DNA of 64,000 nucleotides from Oscillospiraceae bacterium (GCA_015067025.1 SVNC01000002.1:62001-126000), one strand, 5' to 3'; positions 24,882 to 33,813 are shown, numbered from the stretch's first letter. Notes: generated from the sequence alone by a model not told the origin. Made by a program: numbers and translations.

Positions 24882-26405
24882 ATGAGATATTATATTTATC
24901 TGCTGCAGATTTTTGGCGGTGGTAACCCTAAAATTCACGAAATTATAAGTGCCTATGGTTCAGCAAAGGCTGTTTATGAAAGGGTAAGCTCAGGAGATAT
25001 GACGCTTATTCCGTCAAACAGAGTCATAAACGCTAAAAGAGCAAGTCTTGAAACTTCAGATCGTATTATAAATTTCTGTAAGAATAACAATATATCAATT
25101 ATCACTATTGATGATAAGACATATCCCGTAAGACTTAAAAATATTTACAATCCTCCTACAGTTCTTTTTGTAGAAGGTAATCTGTCCTGCCTTGATAAAA
25201 GTTTCTCACTATCGGTTGTCGGTCCAAGAAGACCGGATAATTATGCAATACGTCTTGCAGTCAATATATGCAGTGGACTTGCCGGTTGTAAAACCGTACT
25301 TGTCAGCGGCTTTGCAAATGGAATAGACAGCATAGCTCACAGTGAATGTATAAAGAGAAACCAACCAACAGTTGCAGTGTTGGGTTGCGGTCACACTATC
25401 GAATATCCCGCTCATACTTTCGGAATGAGAGCTCAGATTAAAAAAGCTGGCGGTGCAGTGATTTCTGAGCTTTTGCCTGATACAGAATGCTGTGGAGGTT
25501 ATTTCAAATTCAGAAACAGAATTATATCGGGATTGACTTATGGTACGGTCATTGTCGGCGGCTATAACGGAAGCGGTACTATACACACTGCTAACAGAGC
25601 TTTTGAACAGGACAGAGATTTGTTTTTGATGTTGCCTCCCGATACTCTTGATGAAAATTACACGAAGATAGTGGAATTTTTACGAGATGGAGCAAATCCT
25701 GTTTATGATTTCTATGATGTTATAAATGAATACTATGAAACTTATAAAGATCTGATAGATGATACTCATCTTGATAAAAACAGACTTTCTTCTTTTTCTG
25801 TTATATCTGCTGTAAGGGAAGAGGAGGCTTATGATATTATTGATGAATCTCTTGGGAATGATGGGGTTTATGACTTAACAGAAGAAACGTCATTTATAGA
25901 GAAGGATGTAATCAAAGAAATAGTTGATAAAAATACTATAATTTCTGAAGAGAAGATCAGAGAGATGCCTTCTGAAAAAGAAATAAAACTGGATAAGTCG
26001 GAAGACGATGATGAGAAACCACGCCGCAGAAGAGAAAAGAAGGTCGTTCCTCCTGAAAAGCGATTTGTATACAAAGCAAGAGGCGAGGAAATGCCTAAGC
26101 TTGACTATTATGACGGTACTCCTAAGCGATATTTGAAGAAGAAAAAGAAAGCATCGAAGGAAAAAGTTGAAAAGAAAAAGGAGATCACAGGTGTAACTTC
26201 TGTAATCTCCGATATTGATACAAGTGAAATGACGGAACTTACAATTAACGTTCTGTCGGTTATTAAAAAGGAAGAGTCGGTGACGATAGATCGTCTCATG
26301 ACCGTTCTTGAAGAAGATTTCGGTGCACTCAGCGAGAGCCTTGCTGATCTTGAAATTAGTGGTATTATTAAGTGTTGTCCAGGCGGTGTTTATGTTGTCC
26401 TTTGA
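24882..26405 (+). CDS. dprA: DNA-processing protein DprA (Smf) with long charged linker
   Basis: DprA loads RecA on incoming single-stranded DNA during transformation. The N-terminal SAM-like region is followed by the Rossmann-type DprA core (LSVVGPRRPDNYAIRLA, VSGFANGIDSIAHS, VAVLGCGHTIEYP, FKFRNRIISGLTYGTVIVGG, SGTIHTANRAFEQ). The protein is 507 residues, against 290-370 usually. The extra length is a charged, Lys/Glu/Asp-rich linker at about residues 290-440, before a C-terminal winged helix (TINVLSVIKKEESVTIDRLM to GGVYVVL). AGGAGG precedes the ATG. The 3' end overlaps the opposite-strand ATPase gene by 38 nt. Confidence 0.92.
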   Translation: MRYYIYLLQIFGGGNPKIHEIISAYGSAKAVYERVSSGDMTLIPSNRVINAKRASLETSDRIINFCKNNNISIITIDDKTYPVRLKNIYNPPTVLFVEGNLSCLDKSFSLSVVGPRRPDNYAIRLAVNICSGLAGCKTVLVSGFANGIDSIAHSECIKRNQPTVAVLGCGHTIEYPAHTFGMRAQIKKAGGAVISELLPDTECCGGYFKFRNRIISGLTYGTVIVGGYNGSGTIHTANRAFEQDRDLFLMLPPDTLDENYTKIVEFLRDGANPVYDFYDVINEYYETYKDLIDDTHLDKNRLSSFSVISAVREEEAYDIIDESLGNDGVYDLTEETSFIEKDVIKEIVDKNTIISEEKIREMPSEKEIKLDKSEDDDEKPRRRREKKVVPPEKRFVYKARGEEMPKLDYYDGTPKRYLKKKKKASKEKVEKKKEITGVTSVISDIDTSEMTELTINVLSVIKKEESVTIDRLMTVLEEDFGALSESLADLEISGIIKCCPGGVYVVL

Positions 26406-28485
26406 GTATTCTCAGCGAATTAAGGATAGCGAGAATAGATACACCCACATCTGCAAATACAGCAATCCACATATTAGCAAAACCAATGACGCTTAAAATT
26501 TGAATTACTATCTTAATAGAAATGGCAGCGATAATGTTCTGAAGGATTATTCTGCGGGTTTTACAGCTTATGTTATACGCAGTTTCAAGCTGTGTAAGAT
26601 CATCTTTCATAAATACTACGTCAGCGGTTTCGATTGCACTGTCTGTTCCGTTTTTACCCATTGCAATGCCTATATCAGCAGCTGCAAGTACAGGTGCATC
26701 GTTTATACCGTCACCGATGAATATTATTTTTTCATCTTTTTTCAAAAGTGATTTTTTATCTGAAAGTATACGGCTTTTATCTTCGGGCAAAAGGCTGTGG
26801 TGGTATTCCGATATACCGGTAAGCTCCGCTGTGTGTTTTGCTGATGCTTCATTGTCGCCTGTAAGCATAATTGCTTGAATGCCCTTACTTTTAAGAAATT
26901 CAATAGCTTTTGCCGATGTTTCTTTTGGAGTGTCGGCAATTTCTATATATCCAAGATATCTGCCGTTTTCTGCGAGGAAGAGGGAAGTACCGTTTGATTT
27001 TTCTGTAGCAATTCCGTTTTCTTTTAAAAATTTTTCGTTACCGCAAAGATACTCATTGCCGTTTATTACAGTTTTAATACCTTTACCTGCAATTTCTATG
27101 TGGTTTTCTATTTTGTCAATCTGTATTTTTCCAGAATATCTTTTCTTTACAGATAACGCAATCGGATGAGTTGAATTGTATTCGCAGTATGCTGCATAAC
27201 AAAGAAGTTCTTCTTCAGAGATATTTTTGGGGTTTATTGATGAAATTTCAAATTCGCCGTTAGTTATTGTTCCTGTTTTATCAAGTACGACCGTTTTTGC
27301 TTTTGATATAGCTTCAAGATAGTTGCTGCCTTTAATAAGAATACTCTCGGATGAAGCTTTTCCTATACCCGCAAAATATCCCATAGGTATAGAAATCACA
27401 AGTGCACACGGACAGGAAACTACAAGGAATATAAGTCCTCTTTGTATCCAGGACGAAAAATCCATACCCGTAAATAAGGGAGGGATAACGGAAATAAGTA
27501 ATGCAAGAAGGACAACAATGGGTGTATAGTATTTAGCAAATACAGATATAAAATTTTCTGTTTTAGTTTTCTTTTCGGTAGCTTCTTCAACAAGCTTAAG
27601 CATTTTATATACCGTACTGTCTGTAAAAGCGAATGTTGTTTTTACTGTTATAACACCGCTCAGATTGATACCGCCTGCTTTTACTTCGTCGTTTTCTGAT
27701 ATATCTATAGGAATGCTTTCTCCTGTGATAGCAGAATTGTTTATCTGGGTAGTACCGTTTATAACTATTCCGTCAAGAGGTATCTTTTCACCGACTTTAA
27801 CTCTTATTTCAGAACCTGCAGGTACATCGTATGGAGAAACAGTTTTATATTCTCCGTCAATCAGCATATCTGCGGTTTCGGGTTTAGTGCCGATTAATGA
27901 TGCAATGCTTCTTCTTGACTTTCCAACAGCAATACTCTGGAAAAGCTCACCTACAGAATAAAAAAGCATAACTGCAATTGCTTCGTGCACCTCTCCTATT
28001 GCTATTGCCCCAATACTTGCGATAAACATAAGTGTGTTTTCGTTGAAAAGATTTTTAGATACAAGTGCTTTTACGGTAGCGACGATTACAGGAGTAGCCA
28101 CTGATATGTAAGAAACACCATAGAGAATATAGCTGATTGTTTTTGTTGTAATATTGTTATCAAAACATAAACTTACAATAAGTCCTAATGCAAATAAAAG
28201 AGCAGAGATGATAATTTTTATCATTTGGGGGATTAAGCTTGTTTCTTGTTTTTTGCTTTTATTGTCAGCTATTACTACATCGACTTCAGGCTCGTAATGA
28301 GCAACTATTCTTCTGACTTTACTGGTTATAAGGTCGATATCATTTAAATCTGAGGTTACAGTGAGTTTCTGTGCTACAAAGTTAAGAGTAGCATTCTTCG
28401 AAAAATCACAATCTTTGATAGCGTTTTCGATTTTTGCCGCACAATTTGCACAGTCGAGTCCTTTAAGATAGAATGTAATATCCAT
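26368..28485 (-). CDS. Heavy-metal P-type ATPase, Zn/Cd type (P1B-2)
   Basis: This 705-residue pump exports soft divalent metals, probably Zn2+ and Cd2+. It starts at ATG 28485 with GGAGG 5 nt before. One N-terminal metal-binding domain holds CANC (Cys12, Cys15). TGES, the CPC motif in VSCPCALVISIP, phosphorylation site DKTGTIT, and GDGINDAPVLAAADIGIAMG are present. The C-terminal helices carry the ZntA/CadA-type Lys (AISIKIV) and Asp (VFADVGVS). An ArsR/CadC repressor gene lies directly upstream, and a matching operator sits before this gene. The end overlaps dprA. Confidence 0.94.
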   Translation of the reverse strand: MDITFYLKGLDCANCAAKIENAIKDCDFSKNATLNFVAQKLTVTSDLNDIDLITSKVRRIVAHYEPEVDVVIADNKSKKQETSLIPQMIKIIISALLFALGLIVSLCFDNNITTKTISYILYGVSYISVATPVIVATVKALVSKNLFNENTLMFIASIGAIAIGEVHEAIAVMLFYSVGELFQSIAVGKSRRSIASLIGTKPETADMLIDGEYKTVSPYDVPAGSEIRVKVGEKIPLDGIVINGTTQINNSAITGESIPIDISENDEVKAGGINLSGVITVKTTFAFTDSTVYKMLKLVEEATEKKTKTENFISVFAKYYTPIVVLLALLISVIPPLFTGMDFSSWIQRGLIFLVVSCPCALVISIPMGYFAGIGKASSESILIKGSNYLEAISKAKTVVLDKTGTITNGEFEISSINPKNISEEELLCYAAYCEYNSTHPIALSVKKRYSGKIQIDKIENHIEIAGKGIKTVINGNEYLCGNEKFLKENGIATEKSNGTSLFLAENGRYLGYIEIADTPKETSAKAIEFLKSKGIQAIMLTGDNEASAKHTAELTGISEYHHSLLPEDKSRILSDKKSLLKKDEKIIFIGDGINDAPVLAAADIGIAMGKNGTDSAIETADVVFMKDDLTQLETAYNISCKTRRIILQNIIAAISIKIVIQILSVIGFANMWIAVFADVGVSILAILNSLRILKGQHKHRLDNT

Positions 28486-28506
28486 AATATCCTCCATACA
28501 AAACAA

Positions 28507-28530
28507 ATATTTGAGCAATTGTTCAAATAT
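28507..28530. promoter_or_regulatory. Operator for the ArsR/CadC-type repressor (copy 1)
   Basis: A 24-bp inverted repeat, ATATTTGAGCAA followed by TTGTTCAAATAT, is symmetric at 22 of 24 positions and resembles the 12-2-12 boxes of ArsR/SmtB repressors. It lies 22 bp upstream of the ATPase start on the minus strand. A related site is at 28952-28971. Confidence 0.8.
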
Positions 28531-28572
28531 AATTTTAAAAATTTAAGCGTATCTTTCGATAGCTTAACATTT

Positions 28573-28929
28573 TTATTCCATTATATGTTCAAGTGCATTG
28601 TTGAACACTGTATTAACGTGTTCGTCGCTGAGGGAATAGAAAACAATCTTTCCGTTCTTTTCGCTTTTTACAAGCTCTGCTTGTTTGAGAATTCTCAGCT
28701 GGTGAGAAATTGCCGAAACTGTCATACCGAGCAGAGAAGCAAGATCACACACACACATACGGGATTTTGACAAGGAATAAAGTATTTTTATTCTCGTCTC
28801 GTCGCTTATGGCTTTAAAGAACATCGAGAGTTTTTCAAATTGCCTATCTTCAAGCATTTCTGCTTTTACAGCGTTTACTGTCTCGTCGTGAATGACATTT
28901 ACTTTACATATTTCTGTTTTGTTGTTCAT
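28573..28929 (-). CDS. ArsR/SmtB family metal-responsive repressor (CadC-like)
   Basis: This 118-residue winged-helix repressor resembles CadC/CzrA. The CVC pair (Cys59 and Cys61, in the MCVCDL segment on the recognition-helix side) and Cys8 in the N-terminal extension correspond to the alpha3N cadmium/lead/zinc site of CadC (Cys7, Cys58, Cys60 there). C-terminal residues EHVNTVFNNALEH give an alpha5-type histidine pattern for zinc. The DNA-reading helix is TVSAISHQLRILKQAELV. It is autoregulated from a promoter at 28978-29006 with an operator between promoter and gene. Confidence 0.93.
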   Translation of the reverse strand: MNNKTEICKVNVIHDETVNAVKAEMLEDRQFEKLSMFFKAISDETRIKILYSLSKSRMCVCDLASLLGMTVSAISHQLRILKQAELVKSEKNGKIVFYSLSDEHVNTVFNNALEHIME

Positions 28930-28951
28930 AGCGATTGAATAACCTCACAAC

Positions 28952-28971
28952 ATTTGAATGATTGCTCAACT
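28952..28971. promoter_or_regulatory. Operator for the ArsR/CadC-type repressor (copy 2)
   Basis: ATTTGAATGATTGCTCAACT is a less symmetric version of the repeat at 28507-28530 (shared TTGA...TTG.TCAA). It lies just downstream of the minus-strand -10 of the repressor gene, near the expected transcription start, suggesting autorepression. Confidence 0.65.
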
Positions 28972-29406
28972 GTTTGTATTGTAACACGATAAAAGTTCTT
29001 TGTCAATAGGTGCATCAGAATTTTTTGCTTTTTCTGCAAAATATTTTTCGGCGATACAGTTAAAGAAAGCTGTTTTATCTTCGTTTGTAAACTTCTTTTC
29101 TGTCAGTAGTTTTTCGACAGAAAGAAGTACCTCATCTGCATTATTAAGTATTTCTCTGTCTGAAGTACCGTTAAAGTAAAGCTTTTCTTCGGGGGACAGG
29201 GAAAGAGATATATTGTTGTCTGTCAGCACTGTTTCATCTACGTCAAGAAGAATTGCCATATCGCTCAGTATTTTTTGTCTTGGAAAACGACTCCCGTTTA
29301 TGTAATTTGCAAGTGCACGATATGTAATGCCAATTGCTGAGGCGAAATCTGATTTTTTGTAGTTGTTTCTTTTAATCAGAATTTCCAGTTTTTCCTGAAT
29401 TTCCAT
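28966..29406 (-). CDS. Small XRE-family helix-turn-helix regulator
   Basis: This 146-residue protein has an N-terminal HTH (LEILIKRNNYKKSDFASAIGITYRALANYINGSRFP) and an undefined acidic C-terminal half of about 85 residues. GGAGG fits ATG 29406; an upstream in-frame ATG at 29433 lacks a ribosome site. It is divergent from argG across a 244-bp region holding both promoters. Its target is unknown; autoregulation is common in this type. The arsR-type promoter begins within its 3' end. Confidence 0.85.
   Translation of the reverse strand: MEIQEKLEILIKRNNYKKSDFASAIGITYRALANYINGSRFPRQKILSDMAILLDVDETVLTDNNISLSLSPEEKLYFNGTSDREILNNADEVLLSVEKLLTEKKFTNEDKTAFFNCIAEKYFAEKAKNSDAPIDKELLSCYNTNS
28978..29006 (-). 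promoter_or_regulatory. Promoter of the arsR-type gene
   Basis: Read on the minus strand: TTGACA (29006-29001), 17 bp, TACAAT (28983-28978). It lies mostly within the last codons of the upstream XRE gene. Confidence 0.8.
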
Positions 29407-29441
29407 AATTCCTCCGACTGTTATTATTTTCAATTAATATA

Positions 29442-29470
29442 ATTATATATCCGCTTTTTCACTTTGTCAA
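29442..29470 (-). promoter_or_regulatory. Promoter of the small XRE regulator
   Basis: Read on the minus strand: TTGACA (29470-29465), 17-bp spacer, TATAAT (29447-29442): a perfect consensus 35 nt before the ATG. Confidence 0.85.
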
Positions 29471-29521
29471 TTAAAAAAATTCGTGAAAATTCGATTAATT
29501 CAGATAATATGCAGAATATAC

Positions 29522-29586
29522 TGTATAATATACGGAAATTTGTATAAAATTCCTTGACAAAACGGTAAAATGGTGTATAATATACA
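29522..29586 (+). promoter_or_regulatory. arg operon promoter with two candidate ArgR boxes
   Basis: The -35 TTGACA (29554-29559) and -10 TATAAT (29576-29581) are 16 bp apart. A perfect 13-bp palindrome TGTATAATATACA (29574-29586) covers the -10. A second copy with one mismatch lies at 29522-29534, 52 bp upstream, about five helical turns. A weaker half-like TGTATAAAATTCC lies between them. ArgR binds paired AT-rich palindromes, so these are its likely operators. Confidence 0.7.
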
Positions 29587-29650
29587 GTGTTGATAAATTC
29601 ACATTAACGACAGAGTAATCTGTCATGAATAGAAAGGAACGGTTAAGAAA

Positions 29651-30877
29651 ATGGCAAAAGAAATCAAAAAAATTATTCTTGCATACTCAGGCGGTCTTGA
29701 TACATCAATAATCATCCCCTGGTTACATGAAAACTATCCCGGATGTGAGGTTATCTGTGTAGCAGGTAACGTAGGTCAGGATGCTGAAATCGAGGGCCTT
29801 GAAGAAAGAGCTAAGAAGACAGGTGCTACAAAGCTTTATATTGAAGATATTCAGGATGAATTCGTAAACGACTTTATTTTCCCCACGTTAAAGGCTGGTG
29901 CAAAGTATGAAGGCTACCTTCTCGGTACGTCTTTCGCACGTCCTCCTATTGCAAAGAGACTTGTTGAAATTGCAAAGGCAGAAGGTGCTGATGCAATTTG
30001 TCATGGTTGTACAGGTAAGGGTAACGATCAGGTGCGTTTTGAGCTTACAATCAAGGCTTTAGCTCCTAATCTTGAAATCATTGCTCCCTGGAGAATTTGG
30101 GATATCAAGTCAAGAGAGCAGGAAATCGAATATGCAGAAGCTCACAACGTGCCCATCAAGATTACACGTGAGACAAACTATTCAAAGGATATGAACCTCT
30201 GGCACTTATCACATGAAGGTCTTGATCTTGAAGATCCTGCAAACGAGCCTTTATACAACAAGGAAGGCTTCCTTGAACTCGGTGTTTCTCCCGAAATGGC
30301 ACCTGACAAGGCTACATATATAACACTTCACTTTGAAAAGGGTATCCCCACCGCTTTAAATGGTGAAGAAATGGACGGCGTTAAGCTTATCAAGACACTT
30401 AATAAGATTGGCGGCGAAAACGGTATCGGTCTTTTCGACGTAGTTGAAAACAGACTTGTAGGCATGAAGTCACGTGGCGTTTACGAAACTCCCGGTGGTA
30501 CAATTCTTTACCACGCTCACGAAGTTTTAGAAACAATCTGTCTTGATAAGGAAACACAGCACTACAAGTATGGTCTTGCATTAAAGTATGCAGATCTCGT
30601 ATACAACGGTCAGTGGTACACACCTTTAAGAGAAGCTATGGATGCTTTCGTTGACAAGACACAGGAAACAGTAACAGGCGACGTTAAGTTAAAGCTCTAC
30701 AAGGGCAACATTATCAATGCCGGTGTTACATCTCCCTATACTCTTTACAGCGAAGATTTCGCTTCCTTCGGTGAAGATGACGTTTATGACCAGATTGACT
30801 CTAAGGGCTTTATCAATCTCTTCGGTCTGCCCATCAAGGTTAAGGCACTTCTTGATGAAGAAAGAAATAACAAGTAA
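29651..30877 (+). CDS. argG: Argininosuccinate synthase
   Basis: ArgG joins citrulline and aspartate with ATP to form argininosuccinate, the seventh step to arginine. The 408-residue protein shows the PP-loop [15 protein letters not shown] at the start, [13 protein letters not shown], a [14 protein letters not shown]-like segment ([12 protein letters not shown]) and [31 protein letters not shown] precedes the ATG. It is the first gene of the arginine operon, behind the promoter with candidate ArgR boxes. Its codon use (rich in AAG, CTT, ACA) suggests high expression. Confidence 0.97.
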   Translation: MAKEIKKIILAYSGGLDTSIIIPWLHENYPGCEVICVAGNVGQDAEIEGLEERAKKTGATKLYIEDIQDEFVNDFIFPTLKAGAKYEGYLLGTSFARPPIAKRLVEIAKAEGADAICHGCTGKGNDQVRFELTIKALAPNLEIIAPWRIWDIKSREQEIEYAEAHNVPIKITRETNYSKDMNLWHLSHEGLDLEDPANEPLYNKEGFLELGVSPEMAPDKATYITLHFEKGIPTALNGEEMDGVKLIKTLNKIGGENGIGLFDVVENRLVGMKSRGVYETPGGTILYHAHEVLETICLDKETQHYKYGLALKYADLVYNGQWYTPLREAMDAFVDKTQETVTGDVKLKLYKGNIINAGVTSPYTLYSEDFASFGEDDVYDQIDSKGFINLFGLPIKVKALLDEERNNK

Positions 30878-30894
30878 TTTTAATGTTTTCAGAT

Positions 30895-30926
30895 ACAAAG
30901 GGGAAGCTTTTTCGGCTTTCCCTTGT
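30895..30926 (+). promoter_or_regulatory. Strong hairpin between argG and argH
   Basis: 30895-30907 pairs with 30915-30926 (ACAA-GGGGAAGC / GCTTTCCC-TTGT with one bulged A), about 12 bp. It lacks a T-run, so it may stabilise or process the mRNA or cause partial termination after argG rather than end transcription. Confidence 0.5.
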
Positions 30927-31009
30927 AACTGTTAAATAAAGCATTTATATTTATATCGGAGGAAGAATATTCTTTTTGCGATATGAACATAAGGAAGGAA
31001 AGAAAAGAT

Positions 31010-32398
31010 ATGTCTAAAATGATGTGGGCAGGAAGATTTTCGAAAGAGGTCGATTCAAAGGTAAATGACTTCAACTCTTCAATTTCTTTTGATGCCAGAA
31101 TGTATAAACACGATATTATGGGATCTGTAGCACATGCTACAATGCTCAGTGAACAGGGAATTATAAGCACAGATGACTGCAAGTCCATCATTGAGGGATT
31201 GAATGGTATTTTAGCGGATATCGAAAATGGCACACTTAACTTTGACCCCAATGCAGAAGATATTCATATGTTTATTGAAGCTGAACTTACCGAGCGTATA
31301 GGTGATGCAGGAAAGCGTCTGCATACGGCACGAAGCAGAAATGATCAGGTAGCAGTGGATATAAAGCTTTATTTAAAGGATGAAGTAAAGGAAATCGAAG
31401 CACTTGTAAAAGAGCTTATTGTAACTATAACAGATATTGCTGAAAAGCATCTCGAAACGGTAATGCCCGGGTATACTCATCTGCAGAGAGCTCAGCCTAT
31501 AACTTTTGCTCATCATCTTATGGCGTATGCACAGATGCTGATGCGAGATCTTACAAGACTCCAGGACTGTCTTTACAGAATGGATGTAATGCCTTTAGGT
31601 TCTTGTGCACTTGCGGGTACTACATATCCCCTTAACAGAAAGCGTACAGCAGAGCTTTTAAAATTCAGAGAATTTACAATGAACAGTCTTGATGGTGTTT
31701 CCGACAGAGATTTCTGCATAGAATTATGTTCTGATATTTCTATTTTAATGATGCATCTTTCAAGATTTTCCGAAGAAATAATTATGTGGTGCAGCTGGGA
31801 ATTCAAGTTTATCGAGCTTGATGATGCTTATTCTACAGGTAGCTCAATTATGCCTCAGAAGAAAAATCCCGACATTACCGAGCTTATAAGAGGTAAGACG
31901 GGAAGAGTGTACGGTGATTTACAGACATTACTCTCTATGATGAAGGGACTTCCTTTAGCTTATAACAAGGATATGCAGGAAGATAAGGAAGCTATATTCG
32001 ATGCCGTTGATACAGTAAAGCTTTGTATTTCTACCTTTATTCCTATGCTTGCTACTATGAACGTAAATAAGCAAAATATGAGAATGGCGGCAGCCAAAGG
32101 CTTTATCAATGCAACTGACTGTGCAGACTATCTTGTAAAGAAAGGATTACCTTTCAGAACAGCGTATAAAATTACAGGTACACTTGTAGCACTCTGCATT
32201 GAAAAGAATACAACACTTGAAGAGCTTGCTTTAGATGAATATAAAAAGCTTTGCGACGTATTTGATAACGACATTTATGATGCAATAAGTCTCGATACCT
32301 GTGTAATGCAGAGAAACGTAGATGGCGGACCTGCTCCTGAAGCTGTTAAAAAGCAGATTGAGGATCTCAAAAATAAACTGAATGGAATAAATATTTAA
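31010..32398 (+). CDS. argH: Argininosuccinate lyase
   Basis: ArgH splits argininosuccinate into arginine and fumarate. The protein of about 462 residues has KMMWAGRFSKEVDSKVNDFNSSI at its start, HTARSRNDQVAVD, GYTHLQRAQPITFAHHL and the family signature GSSIMPQKKNPD with the catalytic loop serine. An ATG at 30983 is in frame, but AAGGAAGGAAAG (30991 on) and the family N-terminus favour ATG 31010. The stop shares a base with the start of a GNAT gene (TAATG). Confidence 0.97.
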   Translation: MSKMMWAGRFSKEVDSKVNDFNSSISFDARMYKHDIMGSVAHATMLSEQGIISTDDCKSIIEGLNGILADIENGTLNFDPNAEDIHMFIEAELTERIGDAGKRLHTARSRNDQVAVDIKLYLKDEVKEIEALVKELIVTITDIAEKHLETVMPGYTHLQRAQPITFAHHLMAYAQMLMRDLTRLQDCLYRMDVMPLGSCALAGTTYPLNRKRTAELLKFREFTMNSLDGVSDRDFCIELCSDISILMMHLSRFSEEIIMWCSWEFKFIELDDAYSTGSSIMPQKKNPDITELIRGKTGRVYGDLQTLLSMMKGLPLAYNKDMQEDKEAIFDAVDTVKLCISTFIPMLATMNVNKQNMRMAAAKGFINATDCADYLVKKGLPFRTAYKITGTLVALCIEKNTTLEELALDEYKKLCDVFDNDIYDAISLDTCVMQRNVDGGPAPEAVKKQIEDLKNKLNGINI

Positions 32399-32811
32399 TG
32401 ATAACATACGAATACAGAATACCAAAGGACATAAATTCATTCAGACGAAGCGTCGGCTGGTACGAACTTTCGGAAAGGCAGCTTAATGCTGCAAAAAACA
32501 ACTCGGTTTTTGCTATTACTGCTCTTGATGGAGAAAAGGAAGTGGGTTCTGCAAGAGTAGTAGGTGACGGTGGATATCAGTTCTTTATTTCAGACGTTAT
32601 TGTCCGACCTGAATATCAGGGGATGGGCATAGGCAGAGAAATGCTGAACAAACTTATGGATTGTGCTTTGTCTGTAGCGGATAATGGCGAAACCATAATG
32701 ATAAACCTTATGTCAGCAAAGGATAAGGAAGGCTTTTACGAAAAGCTTGGTTTTATGCGAAGACCCAATGATGAGCGTGGTTGCGGAATGACGTTGTTCT
32801 TAACGAAATGA
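32398..32811 (+). CDS. GNAT N-acetyltransferase within the arg operon
   Basis: This 137-residue acetyltransferase of the GNAT fold transfers acetyl from acetyl-CoA to an amine. The acetyl-CoA loop is in FISDVIVRPEYQGMGIGREMLNKLM (R-x-x-G-x-G/A form as QGMGIGRE). YEKLGFMRRPNDERGCGM forms the C-terminal strand. The ATG overlaps the argH stop by one base, so it is translated with argH. Given the position, it could acetylate glutamate to start the arginine cycle, as the GNAT domain fused to ArgH does in ArgH(A) of some gammaproteobacteria. The sequence alone does not show this, and a general GNAT remains possible. Confidence 0.9.
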   Translation: MITYEYRIPKDINSFRRSVGWYELSERQLNAAKNNSVFAITALDGEKEVGSARVVGDGGYQFFISDVIVRPEYQGMGIGREMLNKLMDCALSVADNGETIMINLMSAKDKEGFYEKLGFMRRPNDERGCGMTLFLTK

Positions 32812-32848
32812 TTTTGCGAACAGAAAAAAAGAAAGGTGAAAAAGACAA

Positions 32849-33796
32849 ATGAGCGTAAAAATATATATAGATGGCCAAGAAGGTACTACGGGTCTTAAAA
32901 TCCTTCAGCGTTTTGAAGGAAGAAACGATATAGAAATACTTAAAATATCAGAAGAAAAGCGTAAAGATAACGATGAAAGAAAGAAGTTTATAAATTCTTC
33001 TGATTTTACATTCTTGTGTTTACCTGATGCAGCTTCAAGAGAAGCGGTATCTTTTATAGAAAATGATAAAGTGCGTATTATTGACGCTTCAACAGCACAC
33101 AGAACAAATCCTGATTGGGCTTATGGTTTTCCCGAACTGTCAGAGGCACACAGAGAAAAGATAGCAAATTCTAATCGTGTTGCAGTTCCCGGATGTTATG
33201 CAAGTGGTTTTGCTTCACTTATGTATCCTCTTGTAAGCAATGGAATAGTTCCTGCTGATTACCCTGTTGTTTGTCATGCAGTATCAGGTTATAGTGGTGC
33301 AGGAAAGAAGGCTATTGCAGTTTATGAGGGTGATGAAAAGCCTTATGAATATAATAGTCCCAGACAGTATGCACTTCCTCAGGCACATAAGCATCTGCCT
33401 GAAATGATGAAGATAAGCGGTCTTGCTTATGAGCCGGTATTTAATCCTCTTATCTGTGATTATTTCAGTGGTATGGTGGTAACTGTTCCGATTATCACAA
33501 GACTTTTACCTAAGAAATACTCACTTGATGATATTCATAAAATTTTCTCCGAGCATTATGACGGTCAGAAACTTGTAAAGGTAGCACCTAAGATGGGTGA
33601 AGGAGTTTTAGAAGACGGATTTTTAGCCGCAAATACACTTTCTGATAGAAATAATATGGAAATATTCGTATGCGGAAATGATGACAGAATAGTACTTTGT
33701 TCAAGGCTTGACAATTTAGGCAAGGGCGCGAGCGGTGCGGCTGTCCAGTGCCTTAATATTATGATGGGAATAGACGAAACAACAGGACTTGTTTAA
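32849..33796 (+). CDS. argC: N-acetyl-gamma-glutamyl-phosphate reductase, type 2
   Basis: ArgC reduces N-acetylglutamyl phosphate to the semialdehyde with NADPH. The 315-residue sequence is of the shorter, less common type (TIGR01851 group). The Rossmann start KIYIDGQEGTTGLKI has the typical IDG-EGTTG form, and the catalytic Cys116 lies in VAVPGCYASG. HAVSGYSGAGKKAIAVYE and LPQAHKHLPEM follow. GAAAGGTG is upstream of the ATG. It comes after the GNAT gene in the operon and leads into argJBDF. Confidence 0.96.
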   Translation: MSVKIYIDGQEGTTGLKILQRFEGRNDIEILKISEEKRKDNDERKKFINSSDFTFLCLPDAASREAVSFIENDKVRIIDASTAHRTNPDWAYGFPELSEAHREKIANSNRVAVPGCYASGFASLMYPLVSNGIVPADYPVVCHAVSGYSGAGKKAIAVYEGDEKPYEYNSPRQYALPQAHKHLPEMMKISGLAYEPVFNPLICDYFSGMVVTVPIITRLLPKKYSLDDIHKIFSEHYDGQKLVKVAPKMGEGVLEDGFLAANTLSDRNNMEIFVCGNDDRIVLCSRLDNLGKGASGAAVQCLNIMMGIDETTGLV

Positions 33797-33813
33797 TTTG
33801 AAAGGTAATAATT

